Notes: generated by a model from the letters alone, not told the origin. Counted from the stretch's first letter, positions 45,118 through 57,364 are shown. The stretch is DNA of 64,000 nucleotides from Xanthostigma xanthostigma (GCA_963575645.1 OY754468.1:26994465-27058464), one strand, 5' to 3'. Program-made: numbers and translations.

Positions 45118-46089
45118 CTCTAAAGGCTTTTAAAATATGTAGAAGTGGGTCACGGTCAGTTAAAATATTCACTTTTTTGAACTTTGTTTTCTTATAATGA
45201 GCATCGCATGAAAAAATAATAAATTTACATTCCTATCCGAGATAATGATCGAATGCTTCAACATCGGGAAAAATAATGAGTGTTTTAAGTTGCTACTTAA
45301 ATATTTAGGAAAGCTGGTTCGTTATGACGACGTCTAGTACAAATGATACGACGCGTATAAAGAGCCTTTGAATAAAAGATCAGTCATCTTTGTTAGCTTA
45401 GGTAGCAAAGGCAGTACTTGACAACGTCAACAAACTGCAAATTTGATTCAAGAATCGTTGGGTATTTCTAAGTGTATACCTACTTCACAAAACAGCAACA
45501 AACATATACAAAAAGCAAAAGGAGTTACAAAAAAATTGTGTATTAAAGAAAATACTTATACAAATTATATAAAAAAATATATATAAAAAAAACTTCCTAC
45601 TTCTTTGGGAAGTTAATTGTATTATTATTTTTATGTTCCAAGGTCACTCAATATTTTTACACTATTTTTGAAAAGCCATAGAATATGTGTGTATACGTAC
45701 AATGTACATACGTGCGTGGTCATTTCTTTCTCAAACGAATTAAGATTATTAAAACCAATATGATCTAAAGGAATTTTTTTCAAAATCGGTCCAAGCGTCC
45801 TTTTTTTTAGTAAAAAAAACTGTAAAAAAGTTGATTTTACATATCTCGCGAAAAAAATGAAATCGACGTTGTTAGTGTGTACATCGAACGTGTTATTGTC
45901 ATTTTAATCAGGAAGACATTTTATCAAAACCGGTTCAGACGTTTAAACAAAATTACTGCAAAAAAGTGTATTTTAGGATTTTTTACAAAGATTTCTCGGG
46001 TTTAATTTGTTTAATAAATGTCTAATATTTACCATAGTCTACACTGGAAAGTTATTCGTGTGCACCTCATGGTTAGCACTTGTGGAGAC
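45118..46089. other. Synapsin intron spacer
   Basis: Unclassified AT-rich intron. Text near 45770-45960 (CAAAATCGGTCCAAGCGTCC, AAAACCGGTTCAGACG) resembles 3' parts of insect retroelements. Confidence 0.4.
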
Positions 46090-46344
46090 CAAGGGCGTAG
46101 ATGGGGGGGGGGGGGTAAAGGGGGTAATTGCCTCCTTCCAGGATCATAATAAAAAATAAAACTGAAAATAATACGAATATCTGGCTAAACAATAAAATTT
46201 AGAAATACATACCTACTTCTTAAAAAAATGGTAAAATTGGTTTGGGAATTAATATTTTGCTTGACACCTTCCTTCGTGAGTATTTTTGTGTGATACTAAT
46301 AAAACTTGAAAAAATATGATTTTTTTTAAATACCTACGCTCTAG
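46090..46344. mobile_element. hAT-type miniature element family A, copy 3 (255 bp)
   Basis: Ends CAAGGGCGTAGATGGGGG and TACCTACGCTCTAG, flanked by GTGGAGAC and GTGAAGAC (7 of 8 alike). Shares the full interior with copy 1 in inverse orientation. Confidence 0.88.
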
Positions 46345-46352
46345 GTGAAGAC

Positions 46353-47345
46353 CTAATACGCGACTCACCTCACTGCTCGCTTTTTATATTACCAAAAGCA
46401 TTTTCAAAACTTTCGTGGTTATAAATTAATATTTCACGGAATTTTTTCGGACACAAAACACCATTTTCCAAACTTTAGATATTCAGATACTTCGATCAAA
46501 ATCGGAGTACAAAAAGCGCGACCAAAAATTTATAATATATTTTATCATTTTATCTATGAACGCGTTTTCAAAATAAAAAAAACATATTTTTCACACTTCA
46601 CTCCTCCGCTTAGAGTGTGGCTATTTATATTATTAATATTTACCTATTCATTAAAAACCATTTTGCCTATAAAGTTGCGACATCATATTATATAAAAACG
46701 TCTTTTCGCATAAATCTCTATTTCTGTTTAAATCGCAAACAATCAACAAGTTTTTATTATATTCAATCATGAAATGTAACATAGGTGATGAGTAATGGTT
46801 TTATTGTAACAGTTTAATAGAGCTTGTATCAACATTCGAAGATGTTTTTTTCATGTGGCGCTAAAAATATCGAAAGAGGCTCATGACAGATTACTTAATC
46901 GAGTCGACAGAAATAGAATGAAGTGAGAAGATCGTGTTCAACAATTTATGAATGAATTTGCTGTCTAATCTGCTACAAGTCAATAAATATTACGTTCCGC
47001 TCTAAAAAACATGCTTGAAATTGATTAGAATCTTTGAAAATGTTACATTTGGGACGTATAGGAGTGTTTCATAAAAAAAAACCTCATGTATGCTATAATA
47101 GTATCTAACTGAAAATTAATCTTTTCTTTCACATAACGACCGAACCATCGTATTCTTAAACTAAATTTAAATTGCAATTTAATGAAGAGCTAAGCTAATC
47201 TTGGTCTTGCCACTTTTTGCAACCGAGACTGAACCTATGAAATAGAAATAGAGTTTATTATTATGGACCCTATGTAGGGTATTAATTTGTTATAAAAATA
47301 CAAATAATCAAATCTTTGATTAACGTCTGATTAGAACTCTTCAAA
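46353..47345. other. Synapsin intron spacer
   Basis: No gene or delimited repeat recognised. Confidence 0.4.
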
Positions 47346-47566
47346 AAATAAAATTATCGACCAATTTTTCAGACAATATATTAACAAAATATATAATTAA
47401 TACATTAACGTTTCAATCCGGATTTGGACCCCAAAAAATTATTTTTTATATTTTTTAGATCAGTTCTGAAGTAAGTCCAAATCCGGATTGAAACGTTAGT
47501 GTATTAATTATATTTTTTGTTAATATATTGTCTGAAAAATTGGTCGATAATTTTATTTATTAAAAA
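47346..47566. repeat. Hairpin repeat with ~88-bp arms
   Basis: AAAATTATCGACCAATTTTT at the left is mirrored by AAAAATTGGTCGATAATTTT at the right. The arms extend through GTTTCAATCCGGATTTGGAC with one-base differences, and the loop is about 40 bases. Confidence 0.85.
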
Positions 47567-47637
47567 TACAAATAAATATAAATATATGATTATTAATTAT
47601 AGTTTAGTCAATGAATGGGTCAAAATGGGGTGTATAG

Positions 47638-48050
47638 TACGTGAGCAGGGACCTAAGCGATTCCTTCAGAAATTTGTTCAAGATACTTAGGGAGGAAACA
47701 TACCAACCAAAAGTCTTGACATTGAGGAGGTGAGTCGGAGGGAGGGAGGTACAAAGAAGGTACCACCTCTGGGTTTTTAGCTTATATTTCGAACACGGTA
47801 CGTCGTAGGAAGGAAAATTATTATGCCAAATAAAATATCATACAATTTCATATAGCTTTTGTTCTACACACTTTTTTCAAATTCTCAACCGTTATTGAGC
47901 TACACGCTCCTGAAAAGTGAAATTTTTCAAAAAAAAGATTTTTACCTCACAGGTTTCATCAAACATTTCTTCATGTCGTCTAAACTATTCATCTTAGAAA
48001 GAAATTCTGAAGAAATCGCTTAGGTCCCTGCTCACGCACTCTACAACTCC
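47638..48050. mobile_element. Miniature element with ~60-bp inverted repeats
   Basis: ACGTGAGCAGGGACCTAAGC at 47640 and GCTTAGGTCCCTGCTCACGC at about 48020 are inverted repeats, extended by TTCAGAAATTTGTTC-like text. The interior (TTTTGTTCTACACAC, ACCGTTATTGAGCTACACGC) has no frame. Target duplication not resolved. Confidence 0.7.
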
Positions 48051-48164
48051 TTTATTGAGTGGACAATTAGTTACCACATATTTTTTAAATATGGGATCAA
48101 GACCAAAATCAAAACTCGACTCAAGGCTTTCTTTTCTTGGTAAAACAAAAAATTCACTATTTTT

Positions 48165-48390
48165 TAAGTTATATCACACAAGAGTAGATAATCATGAAGG
48201 AAGGTGTCAAACAAAATATTATTTCCCAAACCAATTTTACAAATTTTTTTCAAGAAGTATTTCTAAATTTCATTTTTTAGACAATTTTTTTTTTAAGAAG
48301 TGTTCCTAAATTTTATTTTTTAGCCAGGTACTATTCGTATTATTTTCAGTTTTATTTTTTTAATATGATCCTGGGAGTTAATTACACGTG
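48165..48390. mobile_element. hAT-type miniature element family A, copy 4 (degenerate)
   Basis: Same order of blocks as copy 1 (AAGGAAGGTGTCAA, AAACCAATTTTACAAATT, AAGTATTTCTAAATTTCA, GATCCTGGGAGTTAATTAC), with an internal duplication of the TTTCTAAATTT segment. Both termini are eroded. Confidence 0.7.
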
Positions 48391-49247
48391 CGCGTGGCAA
48401 TTTTTTTGAAAAAAATCCTTGTGTCATCTTAAAACAGAAATTTATTTTATATAATATTTATTTAGTAAACATTGATAATTATAAATAGGAATACATAAGA
48501 GAAATTAACAAAACAAAACTACTTTACTCACGGAGTGAATTTCTTTTATTGCAATGTTCTACTTATATATATAATCGAAAATTATAATATGTAACATGAT
48601 ATGATGAATTATCTAATTCGGGACATTTTCCGAGACATATATTAATACGGGACACGGGGCTTTAATCCCGGATGACTCACCCTAATCAACAGAGATCAAT
48701 GATTTTTTGCAAATAATTTATATGGAATTGTCAGGAAATTGACTGTTTATGTAATATATTTTCATGGATTTTTTAATAATAAGTTTTATGGCTTTAACGA
48801 ACAAATTGTTTTCAATTGAAGAATCATTAACTCTGAAAATTTTAAGATTTTGAACAGTACGCACGCAAATCTTGTTAGAGGTCCTAAAGTTCTATTTGAA
48901 ACAAATTTATATTTTTTTAATGAATAGGCCCAGAGACCTCACTGAGATAGACATTTGAAAAAAAAAATCATTATAACGGATCCATTTTTGTTATTATGAA
49001 CGAAAGAAAGTTCGACACAGAGAAGTAAACCACATTCTTTACGTTTTACAACCAGAATTTAATCTTATTTGGAAGACGATTTTCAACCATACCTCCATTT
49101 CCTTACGAAAAACGGAAGTAAAATAAACTAAGAACTCAGATATCTCATTTCGTGTGTATGTCGACTTTTTGGAAATCTTAAGAGAGATTCTGTGAAACAA
49201 AAGTGGTAGAACTAATTGATATTGACATTTCTGGTTTTATGTTCCAG
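48391..49247. other. Synapsin intron spacer with one fragment
   Basis: At 48613-48690 the minus strand carries a diverged end of the hAT element type of 19995 (GGGTGAGTCATCCGGGATT). Otherwise unclassified up to the exon. Confidence 0.45.
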
Positions 49248-49512
49248 GCGTAAATCAATTTCCGGTAATTGGAAAACGAACACCGGCTCAGCAATGCTGG
49301 AACAGCTGACGATGACCGAAAGATACAAGATGTGGGTCGATGAAGTTGCCGATCTGTTCGGTGGACTGGAGATATGCGCGTTGGAGATCATCGTCGGCAA
49401 GGACGGCAAAGAGCACATTATCGAGGTGAATGACAGCGCACTTACGTTAATGGGTGATTCGCAAGAAGAGGATCGACGACACATTGCCGAACTTGTCACG
49501 CACAGAATGCAG
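49248..49512 (+). CDS. Syn: Synapsin, internal exon (end of domain C)
   Basis: The 265-nt exon begins after TTCCAG and ends before GTAGGT. Its first G completes the ATG split from the previous exon; it ends on a codon boundary (CAG). The protein reads [19 protein letters not shown], then [20 protein letters not shown], then [30 protein letters not shown] and [16 protein letters not shown]. This is the C-terminal third of synapsin domain C: the [14 protein letters not shown] segment is nearly invariant in animals, and [14 protein letters not shown] holds the acidic region corresponding to the metal and ATP site in the vertebrate proteins (IIEVMDSSMPLIG). VNDSAL in place of the vertebrate VMDSSM is the arthropod type. 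An 8.5-kb intron lies before it and a 14.3-kb intron after it. The opposite-strand frame over this exon is only a shadow. Confidence 0.97.
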
Positions 49513-50356
49513 GTAGGTGTATACATTTGTTTTCTAAGCAGTTCATGCGAAGTTATGTGACTAATGCGTTCGACAGTTGAGTGAATATCGCACCGTGATA
49601 CGTGTACTGTACCACCATAGCTCAAAAAATCCCAGCCAAGTGGGCTACAGGACCATTTCAACTTCAAAAAGTCGGATTTAGACATGTATGAGAATAAAAT
49701 ATCTATGAAAATAATGAATTCACGGATTTAGTACTAAGGACCTGTTTTGTAGCAAATTTAATTCTCTACAAAATGCTGCTACCAAAAAAAAAATTATCAA
49801 CTATCCATTTTTCAGTAAAAACGTCGTTTTTCCCATGTTAATTAAATGGGAAACAAACTTGGTTTGCGCCGTTTACAGGTTTGATCTAGGGAGCTGAAAT
49901 TATGGGAGAATTTTTTTTAGGTTCAATTCTAAAACAATAATCAATGGGACCGAAAAGAAAAACAAAAAAACACCCTAGTGGCCATATTACGGTCAAATTT
50001 TAACACAACAAATTTTTCGTTCCAACATTTTAAAGGAAATTTTATCTATTTTTTTTCTATAAAGCAATGCCTATACCTGTCTCTGACACAAAAAAGTTTA
50101 AGGCAAAAAAGCAAAAAAAAAAACTATAAATCAAAATTTTAACGTTTTTGGCATATTTTTGGCATATTTAAATAAACTACTTCGATGGGAAATTCATTTC
50201 CCTACACGCGATATTATGAAAAAACTGAAAAGAGTGCATTTTCACCCCTACCTCTAATTTCCGCTCTGTAATTTAATAGCGCTCCGCGGTTTTTTCTTCT
50301 TAAATAACCCATTGACCGATTCCTGCAATAAAATCCCGTAAACGTCTTAGTTAAAA
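49513..50356. other. Synapsin intron spacer
   Basis: Directly after the exon, 49627-49675 (CCCAGCCAAGTGGGCTACAG) matches a block near 11578. The rest is unclassified. Confidence 0.4.
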
Positions 50357-50494
50357 ACATATTTAATATAAAAAAGATCAGCTTTTCAGGAAATATAGCT
50401 TGCGTTTGGTCTGCAGTATTGCCGGTTCGTTTCAGAGATAATAAACGCAAGCTAATTTTCCTGAAAAGCTGATCTTTTTTATTAAATATATTTT
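50357..50494. repeat. Hairpin repeat with ~48-bp arms
   Basis: AAAAAAGATCAGCTTTTCAG and TAGCTTGCGTTT on the left are mirrored by AAACGCAAGCTA and CTGAAAAGCTGATCTTTTTT on the right. The loop is about 40 bases. Confidence 0.85.
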
Positions 50495-51325
50495 AATCTA
50501 GTCGGGCACTACGGTTTTTTATTTTTTAATTTAATTATTAATGTCTTAACTTTTAATTAGATAGATTATTTTTCATTTTCTTCAACAAATTTGAGTGAAA
50601 AATATTAACACATGTCGCGGATCCGTCGCTTTGCCATAAAACCAATATTAAATATACTTACTTTTGAAGTCAATTAGTTATTTAAATAATCGATTAACCA
50701 CCCTAATTTTCAGAATTTGTTTAGGCGTATTTAAACTTCATATAAAAAAAAAGTCTTTTTTTGGTATTGTGTTCGTACTTTCTTTTGCAAAAATTTTATA
50801 CGTGAATATCTTAAAACTGCTGTTTTGAGTTACGGTGGTTTAATACTCGCGGAACGATATTTTTAAATTTATCGTTTGAAATTCGTTCCAATAATTAGCC
50901 TGGGCGATGAGCGGCGCCGTCTTTTTAATTTACCGTACGTTGTACAATATTTTTGACAAGTCTCATATTTTAATACTATGTTTTTAAAGGGTACACATAT
51001 TTTTTTTACCTCACTCCCCGCAATTTTCTGCTAGAGTGACTCGGTGAAATATTGCAAATTATGTCGCGGAAGCGACGCAAATGTCTAGTGTCAGCTATAT
51101 TTCATTTTTCTTGGTCAGATGTACATTTTTTTATTATATGTACATCGCCTTCGAATCTAATTGTTTCCACGTCTCTTGAAACAACATTTCAGCATAAACC
51201 ATGAATAAAACGACAAAGGATTATGCAAACTTTGCTTACCTAGCCTTCCATTACAGCGGCTACTTTCAACTCAAAAAGAGAGAGAGAGAAATAGTAGATT
51301 AATCATATTCAACGGTTTATGTTAT
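50495..51325. other. Synapsin intron spacer
   Basis: No gene or delimited repeat recognised. Confidence 0.4.
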
Positions 51326-51588
51326 GCCTCCACTACACACGTGGCCAGCACCGCCACTTACAGGCACTCACGAATGTGTAGAGGGCATATTCGTCGGTGC
51401 GTGAACATCATCGCCTGTAATCGGCAGTAATCGATTGATTGTCGGTACATCAAAGGAATGCGTGGCCAGCATCGTGCGCCCGTACACACAATCGGACCGG
51501 CACGATTGTGTGGAGGGCTAGGCAATCATCGCGGCGATGATAGGCACTTATTTGAGTGGCGGTGCTGGCCACGTGTGTAGTGGAGCCT
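51326..51588. mobile_element. GC-richer miniature element with inverted ends (263 bp)
   Basis: CCTCCACTACACACGTGGCC and AGCACCGCCACT at the left are mirrored by AGTGGCGGTGCT and GGCCACGTGTGTAGTGGAG at the right. Inside, ACAATCG...CGATTGTGT-type palindromes recur. Looks like a hAT miniature element, but the duplication was not resolved. Confidence 0.75.
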
Positions 51589-51943
51589 TTAGCGTCGAAA
51601 AACTCAAAACGACACTTTAACACACCAATCACAAGTTACATAATAAAATTTAATTAATTATTAATATACGTTCGACAACTAAGATCATTAGTATCTAAAT
51701 TAAAAATAATCATACACAATTTAATACTATTAATAATTTTACAAGGTTTAACAAAACAAAATTGCGTATTCAAGGGACGCGAGGCTGAAAACTGACAACT
51801 GTTCACTCTTGTACGCACAAGATTGCGCAATGCGCATACGATGGAGTATGGTATATAGAATTAGCGTAGGAGATGCACAAGATTTCTTTATCATTTATAC
51901 CGCACGTGCACTGGTACACGAAAATCTACTATATCGGGCTTAA

Positions 51944-52363
51944 GAGTATTCGTCCCAGCAAACACCCCCTGCACCCTTCATCTCAAATCTTTTCCCCTCG
52001 CCTAAAAACGGTTCGCGCTCTCCCGACGCTATTTTTAAAGCTAGAGTGTTCTGGTAAACGCCAAATGAAAGACAAAGAATCAGACTACAGATCCTTCAGG
52101 CGAATTTTTTGAAAAAAAATTCCCGAAAAAACTTACAACCTTTTGAAAAAAATAATAAGTTACGTAATATTCCACACGTAGGCGAAACTGTTTTTCAAAA
52201 AATTCGCCTGAAGGATCTGTAGTCTGATTCTTTGTCTTTCATTTGGCGTTTACCAGAACCCTCTAGCTTTAAAAATAGCGTCGGGAAAGCGCGAACCGTT
52301 TTTAGGCGAGGGGAAAAGGTTTGAGATGAAGGGTGCAGGGGGCATTTGCAGGGACGAATACTC
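51944..52363. mobile_element. TTAA-flanked miniature element, copy 2 (420 bp)
   Basis: The same 420-bp element as at 13982-14401, with only scattered differences. It follows TTAA at 51940-51943; the right flank reads AGAA, so the right TTAA has changed. Frames inside are arm reflections. Confidence 0.9.
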
Positions 52364-52527
52364 AGAACAAATTGTGACAGAACCAATCATTTAATTATTT
52401 TGACCTAATTGAATGCCAAATTACTTTTCTTATGTAACAATGCCAATTATTACACGTAGAACTGTATTCTTTCTCTCTTTGTGTCATAATTTTTGTTTTG
52501 TGTAAACTAATGGATATTTCTTTTTCT

Positions 52528-52775
52528 TCTGTACTATTATTATAAAAAGGTAGTTTGGATGTAGGAGGTAATCTCCGAAACTACTCTTCCGATTTCAAAA
52601 ATGTTTTCACCAGTATTTTGAATGGACCGAATGAACCTTCACGATGGACATAGGCTATAATATATTAATCGCGTTAAAATAAAAGTGCTTTTCGTGAAGA
52701 CCAATTTTGTAACGTAAGTCGACGAGAAAACGATGGCAATCTATAAATTCGTGAGAATCCGGACCGAACCGCTAG
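52528..52775 (+). mobile_element. Helitron-like element, third type (248 bp)
   Basis: Starts TCTGTACTATTATTATAAAA and ends CGGACCGAACCGCTAG before T. Interior GGAGGTAATCTCCGAAACTA and CTTCCGATTTCAAAAATG is typical of insect Helitron-like repeats. Confidence 0.6.
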
Positions 52776-53499
52776 TATTAAATAAGCACGTTAATAATTA
52801 CCTACCAGTTTTTTATTTGTAAAGCATTAATTTCGGTCTTCATCAAGAGAAAATAAAATTTGCGAGTTTTATAGGAAGAAATTTCTAAGAATGACTTGCT
52901 GAATTAAACATATTTTTTGTATTATTTTCTATGAAACAGAAAAAGAAAACTTTTATAGTCATAACAAAGGAGAAAGCACTAATTATTACTCTTAATTTTT
53001 ATTTATTTGTTGTATGCATAGGTGCCATTATGTGTTATATTGTAGTGTAATCTATTTGACTGCATGAGATATTATGATATGAATATGACTCACGGTAACG
53101 GGCATAATTAAGTAATTAATTCGAAAAATAAATATAGAATAAATTATTAACCCCGACAGTGATATCTTTTTTCCCCGTGAATAAAGCTTTTTACAGTAAC
53201 AAATAATAAATTATTTGTTAGAATTATTTCACGGAAATATGCAAATGTTAAGAGTATGGAATCTTTATTAGAAAAAAATGAAGTCAAAGTGAAACTGTAG
53301 GTATATAATTCGGTGCATCCCTAGTTCTTATACTGAAGTTTTTTTCCCCTAATAGTTAATTTTTCATAAGACCATTTTTTTTTACCATTTCAACCCACAA
53401 GTAGGGAATGGTACTAGTTTAGGTCAAAAATCACTTTTCAAAAATTTTATAATATCTTTTCGTTTTGAAGTCCCCCGAATTCAAATATACTACAAATCG
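52776..53499. other. Synapsin intron spacer
   Basis: Near 53390-53460 an inverted piece of repeat family R2 (CAACCCACAAGTAGGGAATG). Otherwise unclassified. Confidence 0.4.
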
Positions 53500-53995
53500 A
53501 ACAACTCTATGCTAAAACAATTCTATCCTTCTCACCACTCTGAGATCCAAACTTCTGTCAGTCATCCATATCTTACAAGGTGGAAAAACCATTATCTTGT
53601 ACAAATTCCAAAAATATCAAAAATCTTTGGCCAGAGACATATATATAGTGTTCCTTGCTCCAAAATTTTACTACAATTTACCTCACGAAATGAAAGTCAT
53701 TACCTACCAATAAAACAAAATTCAAAGCTAGAGTAACAAACTGGTTGCTGACCAATCCAGATGTCAAAGTAGTATTTCATAACCTAGCTGCCTAGCATAG
53801 CGGCATGACAGTGTACACACTTTACAAATACGCGCGCACTCGTTTTTTCTTTCAAATAGGTAAGCAATAACACATTCGTAATATTTTTGGACTCCTGCCC
53901 TAGCACTGGTCTCCCAAGTTGGACAGGAAATCCTCTTTTATGTAAACTACATTATATAAATTTGTACCTATATTTTGTTTGAGGAAATAAATAAA
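53500..53995 (+). pseudogene. LINE 3' end with C-terminus of ORF2
   Basis: The frame 53509-53736 reads SVSHPYLTRWKNHYLVQIPK and HIYSVPCSKILLQF, resembling the C-terminal THxYxTRxKxxL...SFxYxGPxLWNxLP block of CR1/Jockey-like ORF2. The 3' region CTCCTGCCCTAGCACTGG, CCAAGTTGGACAGG and an AATAAATAAATAATAAAT tail follow. The reverse transcriptase is missing. Confidence 0.65.
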
Positions 53996-55087
53996 TAATA
54001 AATATCTGGTGTACCCAACTTCATTCGCACTGGATTCTAAATATGGCCGACATACAATTTTCACCTGTTTTGAAAAACATACTTTATACTTTAGTATAGA
54101 TACAAATGTTGAATTTATCTATCACTTCTACAATTTGTGAGATATGAACATTATGTTAAAAAATTCTTCACCTCCTGTTGACAGCTTTAAGATTCGAATT
54201 TCAGAAACTCCTATCTTAGAGAGTGCTTTTGTCACAAACAAAATTACTGTTCACATTTCAAGTTTCTAGCATCAACGGTTTGATTCGTGTGTTGAGTCAG
54301 TGAGAAAATTATATTGATATTTTAATTTCACTTTTATTATTTATATTGATTATTATACGAAAAAAATATGCACTAATTTGTCAAGCTGAGATGTTTTACT
54401 CATTTTGTTAAACTTTTTAACAGTTGTCTGTTGTTATAAGATTTATTTATTATTTATGTCGAGGCCTGTATATTTCTTATTCGCGTGCGGATAATAACAT
54501 GTCACTAATGTCTTCCTGAATCTTCATTATATACTGTATTTAATAATGCAAAAACTACATAATCTGTGGCCAAGAGACAAAAACGCTTATGTCAAATCCA
54601 TGGTTTAATAATAATTCAATCGTGCATTCTATTTCCACTGCCAGCACTGCCGATTAGGTACACCTCTCAAGGCATCTTCCTGCAAATTACGATCATTGTT
54701 TTGAATGAAATTAATCCACTAAAGTAGGTACCCGTATTTAATATTTAAAAAAAATTGATCTCGTTTCTGAGTAAGCAGACTATTACGCATATTTAACTAA
54801 CATGAGTTTATTTAAATATTTTTCAATTTTTATTTATATTGTCTTTATTTTTTTCAATCAAACATGGAGGGGTGTTGCATTTTTGGCAGGTGAAAAGGCG
54901 AAGGGAGCAGGGGGAGAGTTTTCCAAAAGAACGTACTCGCGGAGTTGTTGGTGATCCTTGATTTTTAAAATCTTATCATTCGATATTTCTAAACTTTCAA
55001 AAATCTGTAAGATACTAAATAAAAGTATTTGATCCTTGCGAAAGGGGTGCGAGTAGTACACCTACGTAAGGCCTAGCAGCCCAGCGG
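53996..55087. other. Synapsin intron spacer
   Basis: Unclassified; the minus-strand frame at 54858-55061 has no family motif. Confidence 0.4.
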
Positions 55088-55604
55088 AAAAGCACCCCAC
55101 ACAAACCTTGTGGGATTTAGTTCTCGGTTAAATTGATCGAAAATGGTTTTATTTTATAGTTTAAAGGTCACTAAGAAAAAGTGTCCATGGGAGTGTAGCC
55201 CAATACATTTTTAGCTACATATAGGTACATTTAGCGAGATTTTAGATATAGGTAGGGATAGCCAAGGAATTCGCAAGAATGTTCCATGTTTTTTGTGCTT
55301 TTCTTTAGAAATAGAAAAATAGTCGAAAACTAGGTAATGTTGGAAGGTGTCACTCTATATATTATAAAATAATGTAATATTCGGATTCAGCACACTCGAA
55401 AACATATTTCTAGAGCTTAGGATTTTTTAAGATTGTGAATTCAATGGATATTCCTATATCTAAAATCTCGCTAAACATATCTGTAGCTAAAAATCTATTG
55501 ATTTTTAGGCTATGCGCCCATGGCCTTTAAACTATAAAATAAAATCATTTTTGATCAATTTAGCCGAGAACCAAATCCCGCATGAGGTTTGTGCGGGGCC
55601 TTTT
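55088..55604. mobile_element. Inverted-repeat element family D, full copy (517 bp)
   Basis: AAAAGCACCCCACACAAACC to the left is mirrored by GGTTTGTGCGGGGCCTTTT to the right. The arms of about 190 bp include TTCTCGGTTAAATTGATCGA, GTCCATGG and TTAGCGAGATTTTAGATATA. A single arm also occurs at 13466. Confidence 0.8.
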
Positions 55605-56164
55605 ACTGTACTGATTTTTGAAAAAAAAAACACATTTTTTGAACTGCATGTTTTATCTTGTGGCAAGTTTATTATTTAAAAATTTTCACACAAATTACTA
55701 AATGTTTGAAAACCGTATAAAAAGAAATAGATTCCAAAAAAAGTTTCAATAAAATAACATCGCTTGTTAATATTAAACTCCGAAAAAGGATATAATGTAA
55801 CTCGCATATTGTTAACAGTTTCCTATAGCCAATTATGTTGGGAAACAATAGTCTAGCTACGTTATGTACATAGGCATTCCGCGTATACAAGCATTGAAAA
55901 CATTTTCAACCCACATATAGTCACTAGTGTGCATACACTACCAGTGTCGGAGCGTGACTAAAAATCTATTTGTTTTTTAAGAAACGAAGAATTATTATGA
56001 CGTGTACATTTTAAAAGTGAAAACTTCTATAGGCTTAGGCACGTTAGGCGATTTTTGGATGGGTAAAATCTTATGAGTTCGCGTCAACGACATGCTAATG
56101 TTAACAGTATATATGTAGCTATACGTATGACGTGTTGCGCTTGGCCAGCAGTGAAAGTATAGAT
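55605..56164. other. Synapsin intron spacer
   Basis: No gene or delimited repeat recognised. Confidence 0.4.
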
Positions 56165-56770
56165 CCTTAGTTCCCAAAGTGGTCCAGGTGGACCCCCAGG
56201 GGTTCACGGGAGACTCGACGGGGGTCTACGTTGGCGTGACAAAAAAATGGGGGTTCACAATTCGTAAGCGGGGGTTCACCAAAATTTATCTTATTTCGAT
56301 AGTGAAGAACTAAAATGTTGGCTTGACTTTACCTATCAATGTAGGCAGATAATATTTTAAGAAGCTCAGCGACTGTTACTTGTAAAAACTCGCATATTCC
56401 ATATTCAGTTACCACTCCGAATGGAGAGTTTTCTAAATGAATTAAGTGAGAATTGATTGGTTCCTATGCTGTGAGTAGATGTCAATAAAGTAAAGTTGGA
56501 TGTAATCACTTTTTTGATTGGCCAACTTTACTTTTTTCACATTCGCTCACAGCACAATCAATTAATTAATTAACCAATCAATTCTCACTTATTTCATTTA
56601 GAAAACTTCCCATTTGTGGCTGGAACTCAGCCGCAACGCAAATTTCCATACTTAGATCTAATCTTCACATTTTTTGTAATGTAATGTTTTGAAATGTAGC
56701 TGTAGGGGGTCCACCGGAATCAGCTAAATTTTGAAAGCGGTCTATGAGAAAAAAAGTCTGGGAACCTTTG
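56165..56770. mobile_element. hAT-type element (606 bp) with nested palindrome
   Basis: Perfect 8-bp duplication GTATAGAT (56157-56164, 56771-56778). Ends CCTTAGTTCCCAAAGTGG and GTCTGGGAACCTTTG. G-rich GGACCCCCAGGGGTTCACGG near the left and GGGGGTCCACCGG near the right are characteristic of this hAT type. Confidence 0.85.
56421..56613. mobile_element. Palindromic miniature element nested in the hAT element
   Basis: ATGGAGAGTTTTCTAAATGA with AAGTGAGAATTGATTGGTT is mirrored by AACCAATCAATTCTCACTT and TCATTTAGAAAACTTCCCAT. The inner arms pair AAAGTAAAGTTGG with CCAACTTTACTTT. The boundary duplication was not resolved. Confidence 0.7.
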
Positions 56771-57240
56771 GTATAGATTATACTTATGTGTTATATACCT
56801 ATATAACTGGTGCGCGGGCAGCCAGTACACATACTCAAATGCATTGTATATACCCGACTGTAAGATATAATAATTATAATATGTAGAGCTGTAAAAGTGA
56901 CGAGAAATTGTGTACCCGTATGTATTCGTTACTTAAAGAACCAGTACCCGTTACTTCCGTATCGTTACGTTACTCGTTACTTTTCATACGACATACAATC
57001 GTGTACTAGCATCAAGCATGTATAAGAATCGTAACGAGGCGCGTCGCATTAGTGATACGGTATGACTTCGTTCGTATAACGTATAACCGCATCAAACGAG
57101 TCAAACTGACATGGATGCGAAAGATGCGAGTAACAAAATGAATTTGTAAGTAACGATTCGTTACTTCAAATCAGACGATGTACCCGTTACTCAGTAACAA
57201 ATACATACGGTTTGTTACAGGCGTTACAGCTCTAATAATA

Positions 57241-57364
57241 AGCAGCCAGAGAACGAACACAGAACTGTCACTGTCTTGCGCAGTAGCTCAAAAACTGATA
57301 CAAGCAGTTTCATTTTAGCTACTGCGCAAGACGGTGACGGTTCTGTGTTCGTTCTCTGGCTGCT
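57241..57364. repeat. Hairpin repeat with ~55-bp near-perfect arms
   Basis: AGCAGCCAGAGAACGAACAC and TCTTGCGCAGTAGCT are mirrored by AGCTACTGCGCAAGA and GTGTTCGTTCTCTGGCTGCT, with a loop of about 25 bases. It would form a very stable RNA hairpin if the intron is transcribed. Confidence 0.9.

Larger units (their letters stand above)
40720..49247 (+). other. Syn: Synapsin intron (8.5 kb)
   Basis: A GT...AG, phase 2 intron (GTATGT donor, TTCCAG acceptor). Its content is AT-rich spacer plus hAT-type miniature elements at 41037-41314, 44864-45117 and 46090-46344, a nested palindromic element at 43345-44360, a LINE tail near 44400 and hairpins at 47346-48050. 41323-43344 holds no recognisable gene or repeat. 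No nested gene was recognised on either strand. Confidence 0.9.

Noticed and set aside
49212-49685. 157-codon minus-strand frame over the second synapsin exon
   Set aside because: It is antisense to a clearly conserved synapsin exon with good splice sites; the frame is a by-product of the GC-rich exon.
51873-52386. Frames on both strands with the shared KRQMKDKESDYRSFRR text
   Set aside because: Identical peptides come from both arms of the TTAA miniature element and also from its copy at 14233; they are reflections, not genes.
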